Shown: positions 15,031-24,085, counted from the first letter of the stretch. The stretch is DNA of 31,260 bases from AcAMD-5 sp044343935 (GCA_044343935.1 JBIJDU010000018.1:1-31260), one strand, 5' to 3'. Notes: generated from the letters alone by a model not told the origin. Numbers and translations: made by a program.

Positions 15031-15485
15031 TAGATGCTCAACTCACGACTTGCTGGCGGAAAAATTTCCACTTCCCTAGTCTCGCTATCCACAATTACAT
15101 CTCTGGTTATCTTAATCAACCAATTTTCATCAGTTAATCCTTCGATGAGGCCAGCACCCCATTCAACGATAGTAATTGAATCATCTAATGACGACTCTAA
15201 ATCTAAACTGTCGACTTCGGTAATGCTGCCCAACCGATATGCATCGACATGAACTAAATCTGGTTTGCCACTTTTACTACCGTGCACCCGAGAAATAACA
15301 AATGTAGGTGAAGTTATCTGATCAGTAATATCAAGCCCTTGTGCTATCCCTTTAGTTAATGTGGTTTTACCAGCACCTACTAAACCATCAAGCACTACTA
15401 AATCGCCAGAAACTAGATTCGTTGCGAGACTTTTTCCCAACTGGATCATCTGTGATTCTGATTCAATTTGCAATTTTTTAGACAT
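15030..15485 (-). CDS. tsaE: t6A synthesis complex ATPase TsaE
   Basis: A 151-residue P-loop ATPase that drives turnover of the TsaB-TsaD complex. Visible are the Walker A loop GLVGAGKTTLTKGIA (Lys40), the switch-like TSPTFVISR, the VHVDAYRL segment and VEWGAGL, the conserved EW pair. Length and order fit the family. The start ATG lies inside the end of alr (8-bp overlap), so it is likely translated by re-initiation. First gene of the t6A set. Confidence 0.95.
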   Translation of the reverse strand: MSKKLQIESESQMIQLGKSLATNLVSGDLVVLDGLVGAGKTTLTKGIAQGLDITDQITSPTFVISRVHGSKSGKPDLVHVDAYRLGSITEVDSLDLESSLDDSITIVEWGAGLIEGLTDENWLIKITRDVIVDSETREVEIFPPASRELSI

Positions 15486-16569
15486 AACTGCGAACTACTC
15501 GCTCACCGATGCGAACCAAAACTTCATATGAAATGTTGCCAGCTGCGTGAGCCAGGTTAAGCACGCTGGGATAGCCGTGAGCCGGATCACCAAAAATAGT
15601 GACTTCATCACCCACTGCATCTGTTGGCAGTGCTTCAATCACGATTTGATCCATACTGATAGTGCCAAGGACTTTGCGCATAGTTTTATTGAGCATGACT
15701 TCAGCATTGCCTGATGCGGTACGCGGCACCCCATCGGCATACCCAATTGGCACCAATGCCACGCGTTGATTTTCTTGCGTCATATAGGTATGCCCATAGC
15801 CAACGCCAGTTATGGCGGTTAACGTTTTAAGTTGAATCACTGGTGCTATTAATCTCATCACAGCCGATAATTTGTCGTTTGGTTTATCTGCTGGATCAAT
15901 GCCATAAAGTGAAATCCCAGATCTGACAAAATCAAAATCAGAGACATCATAATTAATTGCTCCTCCTGAATTAGCAATATGGAAGAGCACGTCAGTTATG
16001 CCTGCTGCATTGAAATCTGTCTTAATCTCGCGAAATTTAGCTAATTGCTCAGTTACTACCGGTTGATCTGGCAGCTCTGAGCTCACTAAATGTGTAAAGC
16101 AGCCAACTAAAGTCAAATTTTTCTCAGCAGCAATCACTGCTGCTGCTGTTAGGGCATCTGCAGGTGAGATGCCCCCGCGTGACATGCCGGTATCAAGATG
16201 CAAATGGATTCGCAGCTTTCGCTCGTATCCAACTAGCAGCGCGATAGCTTTAATCTGACTTGCATCAAAGATTGCTAAGTCGATGTCGTGTTCTATTGCC
16301 TGTGAGATTGATCTTGGATCCACCTGATATAGCCAAGCCAAAATTCTTCCATTGTCTCCCGCTTCACGAAGGGCAACTGCTTCACCAACCGTTGCCACAC
16401 CAAACCAAGCCATACCAGCGCGACGCAAGATTCGGGCTACTCCAACAGCACCATGACCATATGCGTTTGCTTTTAGTACTCCCATGACATCAGTGCCGCT
16501 AATTTTTTTCAAATATTCATAGTTATTAACTAGCGCCTTGGAATTAATTATTGCAGTCGCAGTTTCCAT
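15478..16569 (-). CDS. alr: Alanine racemase (PLP-dependent)
   Basis: Interconverts L- and D-alanine to supply peptidoglycan precursors. The 363-residue protein carries the PLP lysine in VMGVLKANAYGHG (Lys33), the barrel segments HLHLDTGMSRGG and LFHIANSGGAI, the phosphate-contact SGISLYGIDP, the second catalytic residue in GVGYGHTY (Tyr258 of the other subunit in the dimer), and MDQIVIE near the end. The ATG overlaps the acpS TAA by one base. The row glmM-glmS-acpS-alr joins wall-precursor genes behind ribosomal genes, a familiar actinobacterial arrangement. Confidence 0.96.
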   Translation of the reverse strand: METATAIINSKALVNNYEYLKKISGTDVMGVLKANAYGHGAVGVARILRRAGMAWFGVATVGEAVALREAGDNGRILAWLYQVDPRSISQAIEHDIDLAIFDASQIKAIALLVGYERKLRIHLHLDTGMSRGGISPADALTAAAVIAAEKNLTLVGCFTHLVSSELPDQPVVTEQLAKFREIKTDFNAAGITDVLFHIANSGGAINYDVSDFDFVRSGISLYGIDPADKPNDKLSAVMRLIAPVIQLKTLTAITGVGYGHTYMTQENQRVALVPIGYADGVPRTASGNAEVMLNKTMRKVLGTISMDQIVIEALPTDAVGDEVTIFGDPAHGYPSVLNLAHAAGNISYEVLVRIGERVVRSYV

Positions 16570-16937
16570 TATTGCTCCGCCACTACAAAAGCAATAGCCA
16601 ACTCGGCATCATGCGAAATTGATAGGTGCCAACTCTTAATTCCCAACTTGCCCGCTAGCGCAGCAATATTTCCACGCAGTTCCACCGTTGGCTTGCCGCT
16701 ATCAAGATAGCTGATCTGACAATCTTGCCAACTTAGGCCATCTGGTGCACCTAATGATTTTGCAATTGATTCTTTTGCCGCAAAGATGCCAGCAAGTGAG
16801 ATTGGTGCTCTAGGTTGGCCATCTGGCAGCACCAATTCAGCTGGCGTAAATACCCGCTCTAAGAAACCATCAGTTCTTGCAATGGCTTGCTTGAATCGCG
16901 AAATGCTCACAACATCTGTGCCAACAGAAACAATCAT
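16569..16937 (-). CDS. acpS: Holo-[acyl-carrier-protein] synthase
   Basis: Transfers 4'-phosphopantetheine from CoA to the serine of acyl carrier protein, activating fatty acid synthesis. The 122-residue protein shows the AcpS signatures VGTDVVSISRF (metal-binding Asp), FLERVFTPAEL, FAAKESIAKSLG (the catalytic Glu and Lys) and HLSISHDAELAIAFVVAE. It is of normal trimer-forming AcpS length. It overlaps glmS and alr by one base on each side (TAATG junctions), so it is expressed with the wall-precursor genes. Confidence 0.95.
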   Translation of the reverse strand: MIVSVGTDVVSISRFKQAIARTDGFLERVFTPAELVLPDGQPRAPISLAGIFAAKESIAKSLGAPDGLSWQDCQISYLDSGKPTVELRGNIAALAGKLGIKSWHLSISHDAELAIAFVVAEQ

Positions 16938-18784
16938 TACTCCACCGTCACTGATTTTGCTAAATTTCTAGGCTGATCGACATCATGACCTCGGGCAGTG
17001 GCCATCTCGCAGGCAAAAACCTGAAGTGGTACCACGCTAACAATTGGCTGTAACAGTGGTTCTAGATGTGGTACTCGGATTACTAGATTTGCAAACTCAT
17101 TGATGATCTCATCATCTTCAACCGAGATCGCCAAAATTACGCCGCCTCGAGCCCTTACTTCTTGAATATTGGAAATAATTTTTTCATGCAGAACTGGCTG
17201 TTTAGTTGGGGACGGCACTACCACCATCATCAATAATCCATCTTCAACTAAGGCAATTGGACCATGTTTAAGTTCTCCGGCCGGAAACGCCTCCGCATGC
17301 ATATATGCCAACTCTTTTAGTTTCAGCGCACCTTCTAGTGCCACGCCATAACCAACGCCCCGGCCAATAAACAGCACGCTAGATTTTTCAGACAATTCTC
17401 GTGCCAAATTTCGAACATCACCTACCGTATCGAGCACTAAATCAACTGCCGCTGGTAGTGATGCCAGCTCTGCGACAAATTCGGCAATCTCGGTTTTTGA
17501 TTTAGTACCTAGCCAAGTAGCAAGCTGCCAACCAATTAGATAAAGCGCAATTATTTGAGTTAGAAATGCTTTGGTTGAAGCAACTGCAATTTCCGGTCCA
17601 GCATGGGTATAAAGCACTGCATCACTCTCACGAGCAATCGTGGCTCCTTGAGTATTGCATACCGCCAATACGGTTGCCCCACCTGATTTAGCATGACGCA
17701 ACGCCATCAAAGTATCCATCGTCTCACCTGATTGCGAAATGGCAATGCAAAGCGTATTTGGCGCAATTACTGGTTCGCGATATCTAAACTCACTGGCAAA
17801 CTCAACTGTGGTTGGAAGTTTGGTCCATTGCTCAAAGGCATACTTTGCGATTAATCCAGCATGTAATGCTGTGCCACAAGCAAGAATCAAAATGTTTTCC
17901 GCTTGTTTTAATTTATCAGAAATAGCAGAAAGTTCAGATAAATTAATTGCATCTTCGGTGATCCGACCAAGTAACGTATCTGAGATTGCTCTTGGTTGAT
18001 CTGCAATTTCTTTCAGCATAAAAAGCTCAAAGCCACCCTTTTCGGCAGCGGCAGCATCCCAAGTGATCGTGAACGGCACAGCTGATACTTCATGGCCAGC
18101 AAAGTCAGTGACACGTACTGAATTTTTGGTTATCTCAACTACCTGATCTTGACCCAATTCGAGAGCATTCTTAGTATAAGAAATAAATGCCGAAACATCC
18201 GAGGCCAAAAAGTTTTCACCCTCCCCCAGTCCAACAACTAGCGGAGAATTACGGCGTGCACCAACAATTAAATCGGGCTGTGCTGCCGAGATCGCAACTA
18301 AGGTAAAGGCACCCTTAAGCTGCTGACAAACCTGACGCATCGCAGCTGCCAAGCCATCGCTGCCATCAGCAAGTTCTTTTGCCAACAAATGCGCTACTAC
18401 TTCAGTATCTGTTTCACTCTTAAATGTAACACCAGACTTGATTAGCTCGGACCGTAGCGAAGCGAAGTTCTCGATAATGCCATTATGGATAATTGCAATT
18501 TGATTTGCTTCATCTAGATGTGGGTGAGCATTTTGATCATTTGGCGCACCATGAGTTGCCCATCTGGTATGGCCAATTCCATTGGTAGCAGCTGGCACAT
18601 TTGTTTCAGTTAATACCTGCTGCAGATTGCCTAACTTTCCAGCCTTTTTATAGCTAACTAATTTATTAGCCGCATTAAGCGCAATGCCAGCGCTGTCGTA
18701 GCCGCGATATTCCATGTGTTTAAGTCCTGCCAGCAGCACTTGCTGAGCTGATTGCTCACCGACATAACCCACAATTCCGCACAT
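16937..18784 (-). CDS. glmS: Glutamine-fructose-6-phosphate aminotransferase (isomerising)
   Basis: Makes glucosamine-6-phosphate from fructose-6-phosphate and glutamine, the first committed step to UDP-GlcNAc. The 615-residue protein starts MCGIVGYVG with the N-terminal nucleophile Cys2 (exposed once Met is removed), followed by GHTRWATHG and the HNGIIEN segment of the amidotransferase domain. Two SIS domains follow, with ISQSGETMDT and GRGVGYGVALEGALKLKE, and it ends PRNLAKSVTVE, the family terminus. The start lies 15 bases after glmM with no obvious ribosome site. I saw no glmS ribozyme, which is expected only in Firmicutes and relatives. Confidence 0.97.
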   Translation of the reverse strand: MCGIVGYVGEQSAQQVLLAGLKHMEYRGYDSAGIALNAANKLVSYKKAGKLGNLQQVLTETNVPAATNGIGHTRWATHGAPNDQNAHPHLDEANQIAIIHNGIIENFASLRSELIKSGVTFKSETDTEVVAHLLAKELADGSDGLAAAMRQVCQQLKGAFTLVAISAAQPDLIVGARRNSPLVVGLGEGENFLASDVSAFISYTKNALELGQDQVVEITKNSVRVTDFAGHEVSAVPFTITWDAAAAEKGGFELFMLKEIADQPRAISDTLLGRITEDAINLSELSAISDKLKQAENILILACGTALHAGLIAKYAFEQWTKLPTTVEFASEFRYREPVIAPNTLCIAISQSGETMDTLMALRHAKSGGATVLAVCNTQGATIARESDAVLYTHAGPEIAVASTKAFLTQIIALYLIGWQLATWLGTKSKTEIAEFVAELASLPAAVDLVLDTVGDVRNLARELSEKSSVLFIGRGVGYGVALEGALKLKELAYMHAEAFPAGELKHGPIALVEDGLLMMVVVPSPTKQPVLHEKIISNIQEVRARGGVILAISVEDDEIINEFANLVIRVPHLEPLLQPIVSVVPLQVFACEMATARGHDVDQPRNLAKSVTVE

Positions 18785-18799
18785 GGGGTAAGCCTAGAG

Positions 18800-20137
18800 T
18801 TAGATTGCAGCAACCTCGCGCACCACGGCCACCAAGGCCTGCGCGACATCATTTGCTCGTTGTTCGGTTGGCGCTTCAACCATCACGCGAACAACCGGTT
18901 CAGTTCCGCTAGGTCGTAACAGGATTCGACCCGTCTCACCTAACTCAGCGCGCAATCGATCAACCTCAGCGAGGATCTTGGGATGTGAAACACCAATATT
19001 GCGATCAACACCACTAATGTTAATTAGCACCTGCGGTAATTTTTTCATTACGCCAGCAAGTTTGGCTAATGAAATCCCGGTTTGCTTCATCCGCTGCATT
19101 AAGTGAAGCGCAGTTAGGGTGCCGTCGCCAGTGGTAGCAAAGTCCGCCAAAATTACATGGCCACTTTGCTCACCACCTAAGTTATACCCGCCCACTTCCA
19201 TAGCTGAAAGCACATAACGATCTCCCACCGGCGTTTCAATAACTTCGATATCGTTTGCCTGGAGGAATTGCTTTAGTCCTAAGTTAGCCATCACAGTCGT
19301 AACCACGTGATTATTAACTAAAGTCTGATTCTCTTTCATCGCAAGCGCCAAAATTGCAAGAATCTGATCGCCATCAATCACGCTGCCATCTTTAGCTACC
19401 GCTAAACATCGATCAGCATCACCATCATGACCAATACCTAAATCTGCATCATTCTGCTTAACTGCAGCAATTAAATCTGCCAAATGCGTTGAGCCACAGT
19501 TCTCATTGATGTTTAGGCCATCTGGCTCAGCATGAATTGTGATTACCTCAGCACCAGCTTTTCGGTATGCCGCAGGTGCAGTGTGATGAGCCGCACCATT
19601 AGCGCAATCCACAACAACTTTGATGCCAGTTAGATCAACACTTAGCGAATCAACTAAATGATCAATGTAGTTGCTACTAGCCATGGGGTTGTCAATGATT
19701 CGACCCACATCTTTACCAGCAGGCACTGGTTTAAGATTCTTTAATCGATCTTCAATCGCATCTTCAAGTGAATCGGGCAATTTTCTACCGCCGGCAGCAA
19801 AAAACTTAATTCCGTTATCTGGCATTGGATTATGCGATGCTGAGATAACTGCACCTAAATCTGCATTAAGCGCGTCAATTAAATACGCGACTTCAGGTGT
19901 TGGCGCAACGCCAATTCGGATTACTGTTGCTCCAGCAGCCGCCATGCCAGCAGCTAATGCTGCTTCAAGAAATTCACCACTTGCCCTGGTATCGCGACCA
20001 ATTACGGCAACAGGTTTATGAGAAATACCAACGGCTAATACTTGTACAGCAGCTGTACCTAAATTTGTGGCAAGTTCCGCGGTGAGATCGAGGTTAGCAA
20101 CACCTCGAATGCCATCGGTGCCGAACAGCCGAGCCAA
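18800..20137 (-). CDS. glmM: Phosphoglucosamine mutase
   Basis: Interconverts glucosamine-6-phosphate and glucosamine-1-phosphate for UDP-GlcNAc synthesis. The 445-residue protein opens ARLFGTDGIRGVAN and has the phosphoserine loop ISASHNPMPDNGIKFF (Ser101), the magnesium loop GHDGDADRC (D238, D240, D242), the sugar-binding GGEQSGH, and the C-terminal phosphate loop RPSGTEPVVRVMVE. The start is TTG at 20137, two bases beyond the rpsI stop and without a Shine-Dalgarno, so translation probably depends on ribosomes finishing rpsI. The order rplM-rpsI-glmM-glmS is conserved in actinobacteria. Confidence 0.97.
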   Translation of the reverse strand: MARLFGTDGIRGVANLDLTAELATNLGTAAVQVLAVGISHKPVAVIGRDTRASGEFLEAALAAGMAAAGATVIRIGVAPTPEVAYLIDALNADLGAVISASHNPMPDNGIKFFAAGGRKLPDSLEDAIEDRLKNLKPVPAGKDVGRIIDNPMASSNYIDHLVDSLSVDLTGIKVVVDCANGAAHHTAPAAYRKAGAEVITIHAEPDGLNINENCGSTHLADLIAAVKQNDADLGIGHDGDADRCLAVAKDGSVIDGDQILAILALAMKENQTLVNNHVVTTVMANLGLKQFLQANDIEVIETPVGDRYVLSAMEVGGYNLGGEQSGHVILADFATTGDGTLTALHLMQRMKQTGISLAKLAGVMKKLPQVLINISGVDRNIGVSHPKILAEVDRLRAELGETGRILLRPSGTEPVVRVMVEAPTEQRANDVAQALVAVVREVAAI

Positions 20138-20139
20138 AA

Positions 20140-20592
20140 TTAACGCTTGCTGTACTGCGAAGCCTTACGTGCCTTCTTTAATCCGTACTTCTTGCGCTCA
20201 ATCACACGAGCATCACGAGTCAAGAAGCCAGCTTTCTTCAATGTGGCACGGTATGCATCTTTATCGATCTCATTTAGAGATCGAGCAATACCTAATCGAA
20301 GTGCTCCAGCTTGGCCAGAGATTCCGCCACCATTAATTGTGGCAACAACATCAAACTTATTTTCCAGCCCCAAAATTCGAAGTGGATCTTTAATTGACTG
20401 ACGGTGCAACGCATTTGGGAAGTAATCCTCAATGGTGCGACCATTGATCTTGAAATTTCCACTGCCTGGAACTAACCGAACGCGGGCAACTGCTTCCTTA
20501 CGACGGCCAGTTCCGCTGCCAGGAGTTGTCGCACCAGCTTTAGGTGTTGATAGACCTGGTGATTCAGAACTTGCTACTAATGTGTCAGTCAC
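20140..20592 (-). CDS. rpsI: 30S ribosomal protein S9
   Basis: A small-subunit protein whose C-terminal tail reaches the P-site tRNA. The 150-residue product has a nonconserved Ser/Thr/Pro-rich extension of about 25 residues. It continues with GTGRRKEAVARVRLVPGSG, the FP-NALHR segment, NGGGISGQAGALRLGIARSL and the basic ending KKARKASQYSKR, with the family-invariant final SKR. The start is GTG with AGGAAGG six bases upstream. It follows rplM by 24 bases and forms the usual L13-S9 pair. Confidence 0.97.
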   Translation of the reverse strand: MTDTLVASSESPGLSTPKAGATTPGSGTGRRKEAVARVRLVPGSGNFKINGRTIEDYFPNALHRQSIKDPLRILGLENKFDVVATINGGGISGQAGALRLGIARSLNEIDKDAYRATLKKAGFLTRDARVIERKKYGLKKARKASQYSKR

Positions 20593-20616
20593 TTGTTGCC
20601 TTCCTAAAACTCTGCG

Positions 20617-21060
20617 CTACTGCGCAATCTGCTTAATCTCGAATGGAATTGGATTTTGTGCGGCATGAGGATGGTTTGGGCCGGCATAAACTTTCAATTT
20701 AGTGCCAACTGCTCGACCTAGCTTGTTGTGTGGCAACATGCCATGAACTGCTTTCTCAATTGCACGAACTGGGTTCTGCTGTAACAACGTTACGTAATCA
20801 GTTGAACGCAAGCCACCTGGGAAACCAGAGTGACGATAATCGCGCTTCTGAGATAGCTTTGAACCAGTTAGCGCAACTTTCTCGGCGTTGATGATGATAA
20901 CAAAGTCACCGGTGTCAACGTGCGGAGCAAAAATTGCTTTGTGCTTGCCGCGAAGCAAGGTAGCAGCTTGAACCGCTAGACGGCCTAGCACTACATCATT
21001 GGCATCAATTACGTACCAGTTCCGGGTAACGGAATCTGCCTTTGGGCTGAACGTGCGCAC
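20617..21060 (-). CDS. rplM: 50S ribosomal protein L13
   Basis: An early-assembly large-subunit protein. The 147 residues include RNWYVIDANDVVLGRLAVQAATLLRGKHK, the GDFVIIINAEKVALTG strand and the HGMLPHNKLGR motif near residue 105, followed by KVYAGPNHPHAAQ. The start is GTG at 21060 with AAGGAG six bases before it. The 104 bases between it and the ABC-F gene hold two inverted repeats, so a separate promoter or leader control for rplM-rpsI is possible. Confidence 0.97.
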   Translation of the reverse strand: MRTFSPKADSVTRNWYVIDANDVVLGRLAVQAATLLRGKHKAIFAPHVDTGDFVIIINAEKVALTGSKLSQKRDYRHSGFPGGLRSTDYVTLLQQNPVRAIEKAVHGMLPHNKLGRAVGTKLKVYAGPNHPHAAQNPIPFEIKQIAQ

Positions 21061-21088
21061 GCCTTACTCCTTGAAAATTGCTCGGGGT

Positions 21089-21114
21089 TGGACTTCAGAT
21101 TTCGCCTAAGTCCA
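21089..21114 (-). promoter_or_regulatory. Inverted repeat in the rplM leader
   Basis: TGGACTT (21089-21095) and AAGTCCA (21108-21114) are perfect complements with a 12-base loop, about 15 bases upstream of the rplM ribosome site. It could be a protein-binding stem of the kind used for L13 autoregulation in other bacteria, or an operator. No homology evidence is available. Confidence 0.4.
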
Positions 21115-21129
21115 GTGGAGCAGAATACC

Positions 21130-21149
21130 CAGCCCCCCGTGAGGGGCTG
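21130..21149 (-). terminator. GC-rich hairpin after the ABC-F gene (weak terminator candidate)
   Basis: CAGCCCC (21130-21136) pairs with GGGGCTG (21143-21149), loop of six. It lies 16 bases past the ABC-F stop in the direction of transcription. No T-run follows (GGTATTC), so termination would be inefficient or factor-dependent. Confidence 0.4.
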
Positions 21150-21164
21150 CGCTCGGGGCGGGGC

Positions 21165-22772
21165 TTAGAACCACTGTGGGGCTTGGGTCTCCCGAACCAC
21201 CCCATCGGCTCCCACATACAGGAATCGATCAAAAGAATCGGCAAACCAGCGATCATGGGTAACCGCAATTACCGTACCCTGAAAGGCATCAAGTGCGTCT
21301 TGTAGCGCCTCGGCTGAAGCTAAATCCAGGTTATCGGTTGGCTCATCGAGCAGCAGCAAATTACAACCAGCCAGTTCGAGCACCAAAATTTGCAGCCTTG
21401 CCTGCTGGCCACCAGAGAGCGTTTGAAATTTCTGCTCAGCTTGTTTGCTCAGTTCGTATTTGCGCAAAATGCCAATTGATTCATTGAGCAGCATCGGCTT
21501 TACTTTGTTCACGATCTCGATCGGGGTGTGATTCACCCATTCTGGATGAGCATGAGTTTGCGCAAAGTGGCCCGGCACTACTCGAGCCCCTATTTTCTTT
21601 TTGCCACTCCAAGCTTTTCCAACTTTGATTTCATCTGCTTCAGTTTCAGCAAACAACCGCAGCAGATGTGACTTACCAGCGCCGTTTGGACCTAGCACGG
21701 CAAGTCGATCACCGAAAAAGATCTCTAAATCAAATGGTTTTAACAAACCAGCGATTTCAGTTTGTTCACAGGTAATAACTCGCACGCCAGTTCGGGAGCC
21801 GCGCAGATTCATTTTGATATTTTGATCTTGTGGTGGCGCTTCCGGTGCCCCGGCTTCTTCAAATTTCCGCAGCCTGGTTTGCATCGCCCGATATTTGCTA
21901 GCCATGTCAGGTGAGGACTTAGCTTGTCCTTGCAAGGTTCGAACTAATTCTTTTAATCGTTCGTGCTCTTCCGTCCAACGTTTCAAAATCTCTTCTTGGC
22001 GCTCATAACGAGCTTTTCGAGCATCGTGATACGTGGCAAACGAGCCGCCATGCACCCAAACTCGACCATCCTCCACCGTAATGATTCGGTCCGCTACCGC
22101 ATTTAATAAAGCGCGATCATGCGAAATCAACAGAATAGTTTTTGGTGAAGCCTTGATCTGCTCTTCCAGCCAGAGCTTTCCTGGCACATCTAAATAGTTA
22201 TCTGGCTCATCCAGCATTAAAACTTCATCCGGTCCGCGCAGCAGCGCTTCTAGCGCTAATCGTTTTTGTTGCCCACCAGAGAGAGTATTAACTAATCGAT
22301 CTTGACATTGCGCAAATGGTGTTTTTATTGCCTGCATGGTGCAGATATCCCAAAGCACATCCATGTCATAACCGCCAGCATCGCCCCAATCCGAGATTGC
22401 TTGAGCAAAACGCATCTGAACTTTCTCATTCTCGGGTTGCTCCTTGAGCTTTTGTTCGGCAGCTCGATATTTTTCAGCCGCATCTCTAATTCGCGGTGGC
22501 GCCAAACTCAACAGCAAATCCCGAATTGTAGTTTCGTCTCGAATGCCGCCAATAAACTGACGCATCACACCTAAGCCACCAGATTGCGCAATCGCGCCAG
22601 CGAACGGCTCCAAATCGCCGGCGATGATGCGCATTAAAGTTGTTTTGCCAGCGCCATTGGGACCCACCATGGCAGCGTGAGTTCCATCACCCACGCGAAA
22701 CGCAACTTCATCTAACAGCAATCGACCATCGGGCAGAATCATGGTGATGCCAGTTGCATCAATATGTCCCAC
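21165..22772 (-). CDS. ABC-F family ATPase (ribosome-associated type)
   Basis: A 535-residue protein with two ABC domains and no membrane segment, the ABC-F layout of translation factors and ribosome-protection proteins. Domain 1 has Walker A GPNGAGKTTLMRIIAG, signature LSGGQQKRLALEA and Walker B LMLDEPDNYLDVPGK. A charged helical linker (about 240-310, rich in Arg, Glu and Lys) resembles the P-site tRNA interaction motif. Domain 2 has GPNGAGKSHLLRLF, LSGGQQARLQIL and LLLDEPTDNLDL. Both catalytic glutamates are present. The GTG start overlaps the truA TAG by one base. Placement between truA and rplM suggests a housekeeping translation role rather than drug efflux; EttA-like versus resistance-type cannot be settled here. 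Confidence 0.88.
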   Translation of the reverse strand: MGHIDATGITMILPDGRLLLDEVAFRVGDGTHAAMVGPNGAGKTTLMRIIAGDLEPFAGAIAQSGGLGVMRQFIGGIRDETTIRDLLLSLAPPRIRDAAEKYRAAEQKLKEQPENEKVQMRFAQAISDWGDAGGYDMDVLWDICTMQAIKTPFAQCQDRLVNTLSGGQQKRLALEALLRGPDEVLMLDEPDNYLDVPGKLWLEEQIKASPKTILLISHDRALLNAVADRIITVEDGRVWVHGGSFATYHDARKARYERQEEILKRWTEEHERLKELVRTLQGQAKSSPDMASKYRAMQTRLRKFEEAGAPEAPPQDQNIKMNLRGSRTGVRVITCEQTEIAGLLKPFDLEIFFGDRLAVLGPNGAGKSHLLRLFAETEADEIKVGKAWSGKKKIGARVVPGHFAQTHAHPEWVNHTPIEIVNKVKPMLLNESIGILRKYELSKQAEQKFQTLSGGQQARLQILVLELAGCNLLLLDEPTDNLDLASAEALQDALDAFQGTVIAVTHDRWFADSFDRFLYVGADGVVRETQAPQWF

Positions 22773-23620
22773 TAATCAACCTCATCTGGCGTTCGTAATG
22801 CTTGAGTTTGTGAAATGCGAGTTTCATACTCGGATTCGGCTGGATAGTAGATCTCTTCTAAAACTAATCCATGAGCGGGCGCAACTGGAATATCAAATAC
22901 TCGCTCTGCTGCCCGCAGCGATCTGCCCGGCCAATCAACATCTTTTCTACCATCGCCAACTGGAATAAGTGCGCCAACTAATGATCGCACCATGGAATGG
23001 CAAAACGCATCTGCTTTGAAATGACCAACGACTAAATCATCAATACGCTGCCACGAAAGTTCGCTTAAGTTTCGAATGGTGCTGCCGCCTGGTTTTGGTT
23101 TGCAGAACGCGGCAAAGTCATTTAGCCCAATCAACTGCGCTGATGCCGCATTCATCGCATCAACATCGAGCGGAAAATCGTGACCTAACACCCAATTGCG
23201 CGTTAGTGGGTCAATAAATCGATCGGCAATTCGATAGGCGTAGCGGCGAGCTAGCGCCGCAAAGCGGGCATCAAAATTATTCGGCACAATTTTTACCGCA
23301 TTAATTCGAATATCCTCAGGCAAAACTACATGCAATCGCTTTGCCAATCGAGAAACTTGATCCTGCACAAAATCTGCTGGCAGATCTAAATGACAAACTT
23401 GACCGCGGGCATGCACCCCTGCATCAGTTCTGCCGCCAACGATTGTTTTAACTTCGAGTAATCCAGTAATTGCAGCAAGTGCAGTTTCTAACTCGCCTTG
23501 AATGGTTTTTAAGCCACCAGGTTGCCTCGCCCAACCAGAATAGTTGGTGCCGTCATAACTTAAATCAAGACGAATACGAATGAGCCCGCCATTACTGGCG
23601 GGCTCAGTTCGAGAATTCAT
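22772..23620 (-). CDS. truA: tRNA pseudouridine(38-40) synthase TruA
   Basis: Isomerises uridines 38-40 in the anticodon arm of tRNAs. The 282-residue protein contains RLDLSYDGTNYSGWARQPG, the catalytic loop GGRTDAGVHARGQVCHLD (Asp66), the RRYAYRI strand, FAAFCKP and the ending VLEEIYYP of the core fold. A non-family tail of about 25 polar residues follows. It starts 18 bases after rplQ with a weak ribosome site and overlaps the ABC-F start by one base. rplQ-truA adjacency is widespread. Confidence 0.96.
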   Translation of the reverse strand: MNSRTEPASNGGLIRIRLDLSYDGTNYSGWARQPGGLKTIQGELETALAAITGLLEVKTIVGGRTDAGVHARGQVCHLDLPADFVQDQVSRLAKRLHVVLPEDIRINAVKIVPNNFDARFAALARRYAYRIADRFIDPLTRNWVLGHDFPLDVDAMNAASAQLIGLNDFAAFCKPKPGGSTIRNLSELSWQRIDDLVVGHFKADAFCHSMVRSLVGALIPVGDGRKDVDWPGRSLRAAERVFDIPVAPAHGLVLEEIYYPAESEYETRISQTQALRTPDEVD

Positions 23621-23638
23621 AACGAATGCGCTTTCAAA

Positions 23639-24067
23639 TTATTCAGCGCTTTCCTTTTCTTTTGCCGCCCGCTTCGCAGCGCCAGTTGCTTCCGCAACAA
23701 CTTGCTCAGCTAGCGGTTCTACTAATTCAATTACTGCCATTGGAGCGCGGTCGCCATTGCGTGGGCCGATTTTGGTGATGCGGGTGTAACCGCCGTTGCG
23801 TTGGGCAAACTTTGGTCCAATTTCAGCGAACAATGAATGCACTACACCTTTATCGCGAATAGTCATCATGACGCGACGGCGCGATGCCAGATCACCACGC
23901 TTTGCAAAAGTAATAAGTCGCTCCGCATATGGTCGAAGCTTCTTTGCCTTAGTTTCAGTTGTGGTGATCTTGCCATGCTGGAAAAGTTGGGTTGCCAAAT
24001 TAGACAAAATCATCTTCTCGTGAGCTGGGCTGCCGCCGAGGCGAGCACCTTTAGTTGGAGTTGGCAT
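23639..24067 (-). CDS. rplQ: 50S ribosomal protein L17
   Basis: A large-subunit protein near the exit tunnel. The 142 residues start MPTPTKGARLGGSPAHEKMILSNLA, the family's N-terminal signature. LRPYAERLITFAKRGD and the RNGGYTRITKIGPRNGDRAPMAVIELVE segment follow, and then an Ala/Glu/Lys-rich actinobacterial tail (about 123-142). AAAGGAAAG lies close before the ATG. Last ribosomal gene of the alpha operon, 18 bases after rpoA. Confidence 0.97.
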   Translation of the reverse strand: MPTPTKGARLGGSPAHEKMILSNLATQLFQHGKITTTETKAKKLRPYAERLITFAKRGDLASRRRVMMTIRDKGVVHSLFAEIGPKFAQRNGGYTRITKIGPRNGDRAPMAVIELVEPLAEQVVAEATGAAKRAAKEKESAE

Positions 24068-24085
24068 TTGCTTTCCTTTTCCTGC

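Noticed and set aside
14730..15137. Plus-strand open frame of 135 codons
   Set aside because: Antisense to tsaB and tsaE; Gln/Leu-rich shadow translation without family features.
16937..18815. glmS ribozyme upstream of or within glmS
   Set aside because: Only 15 bases separate glmM and glmS, and the ribozyme is not expected in actinobacteria; no room for the structure.
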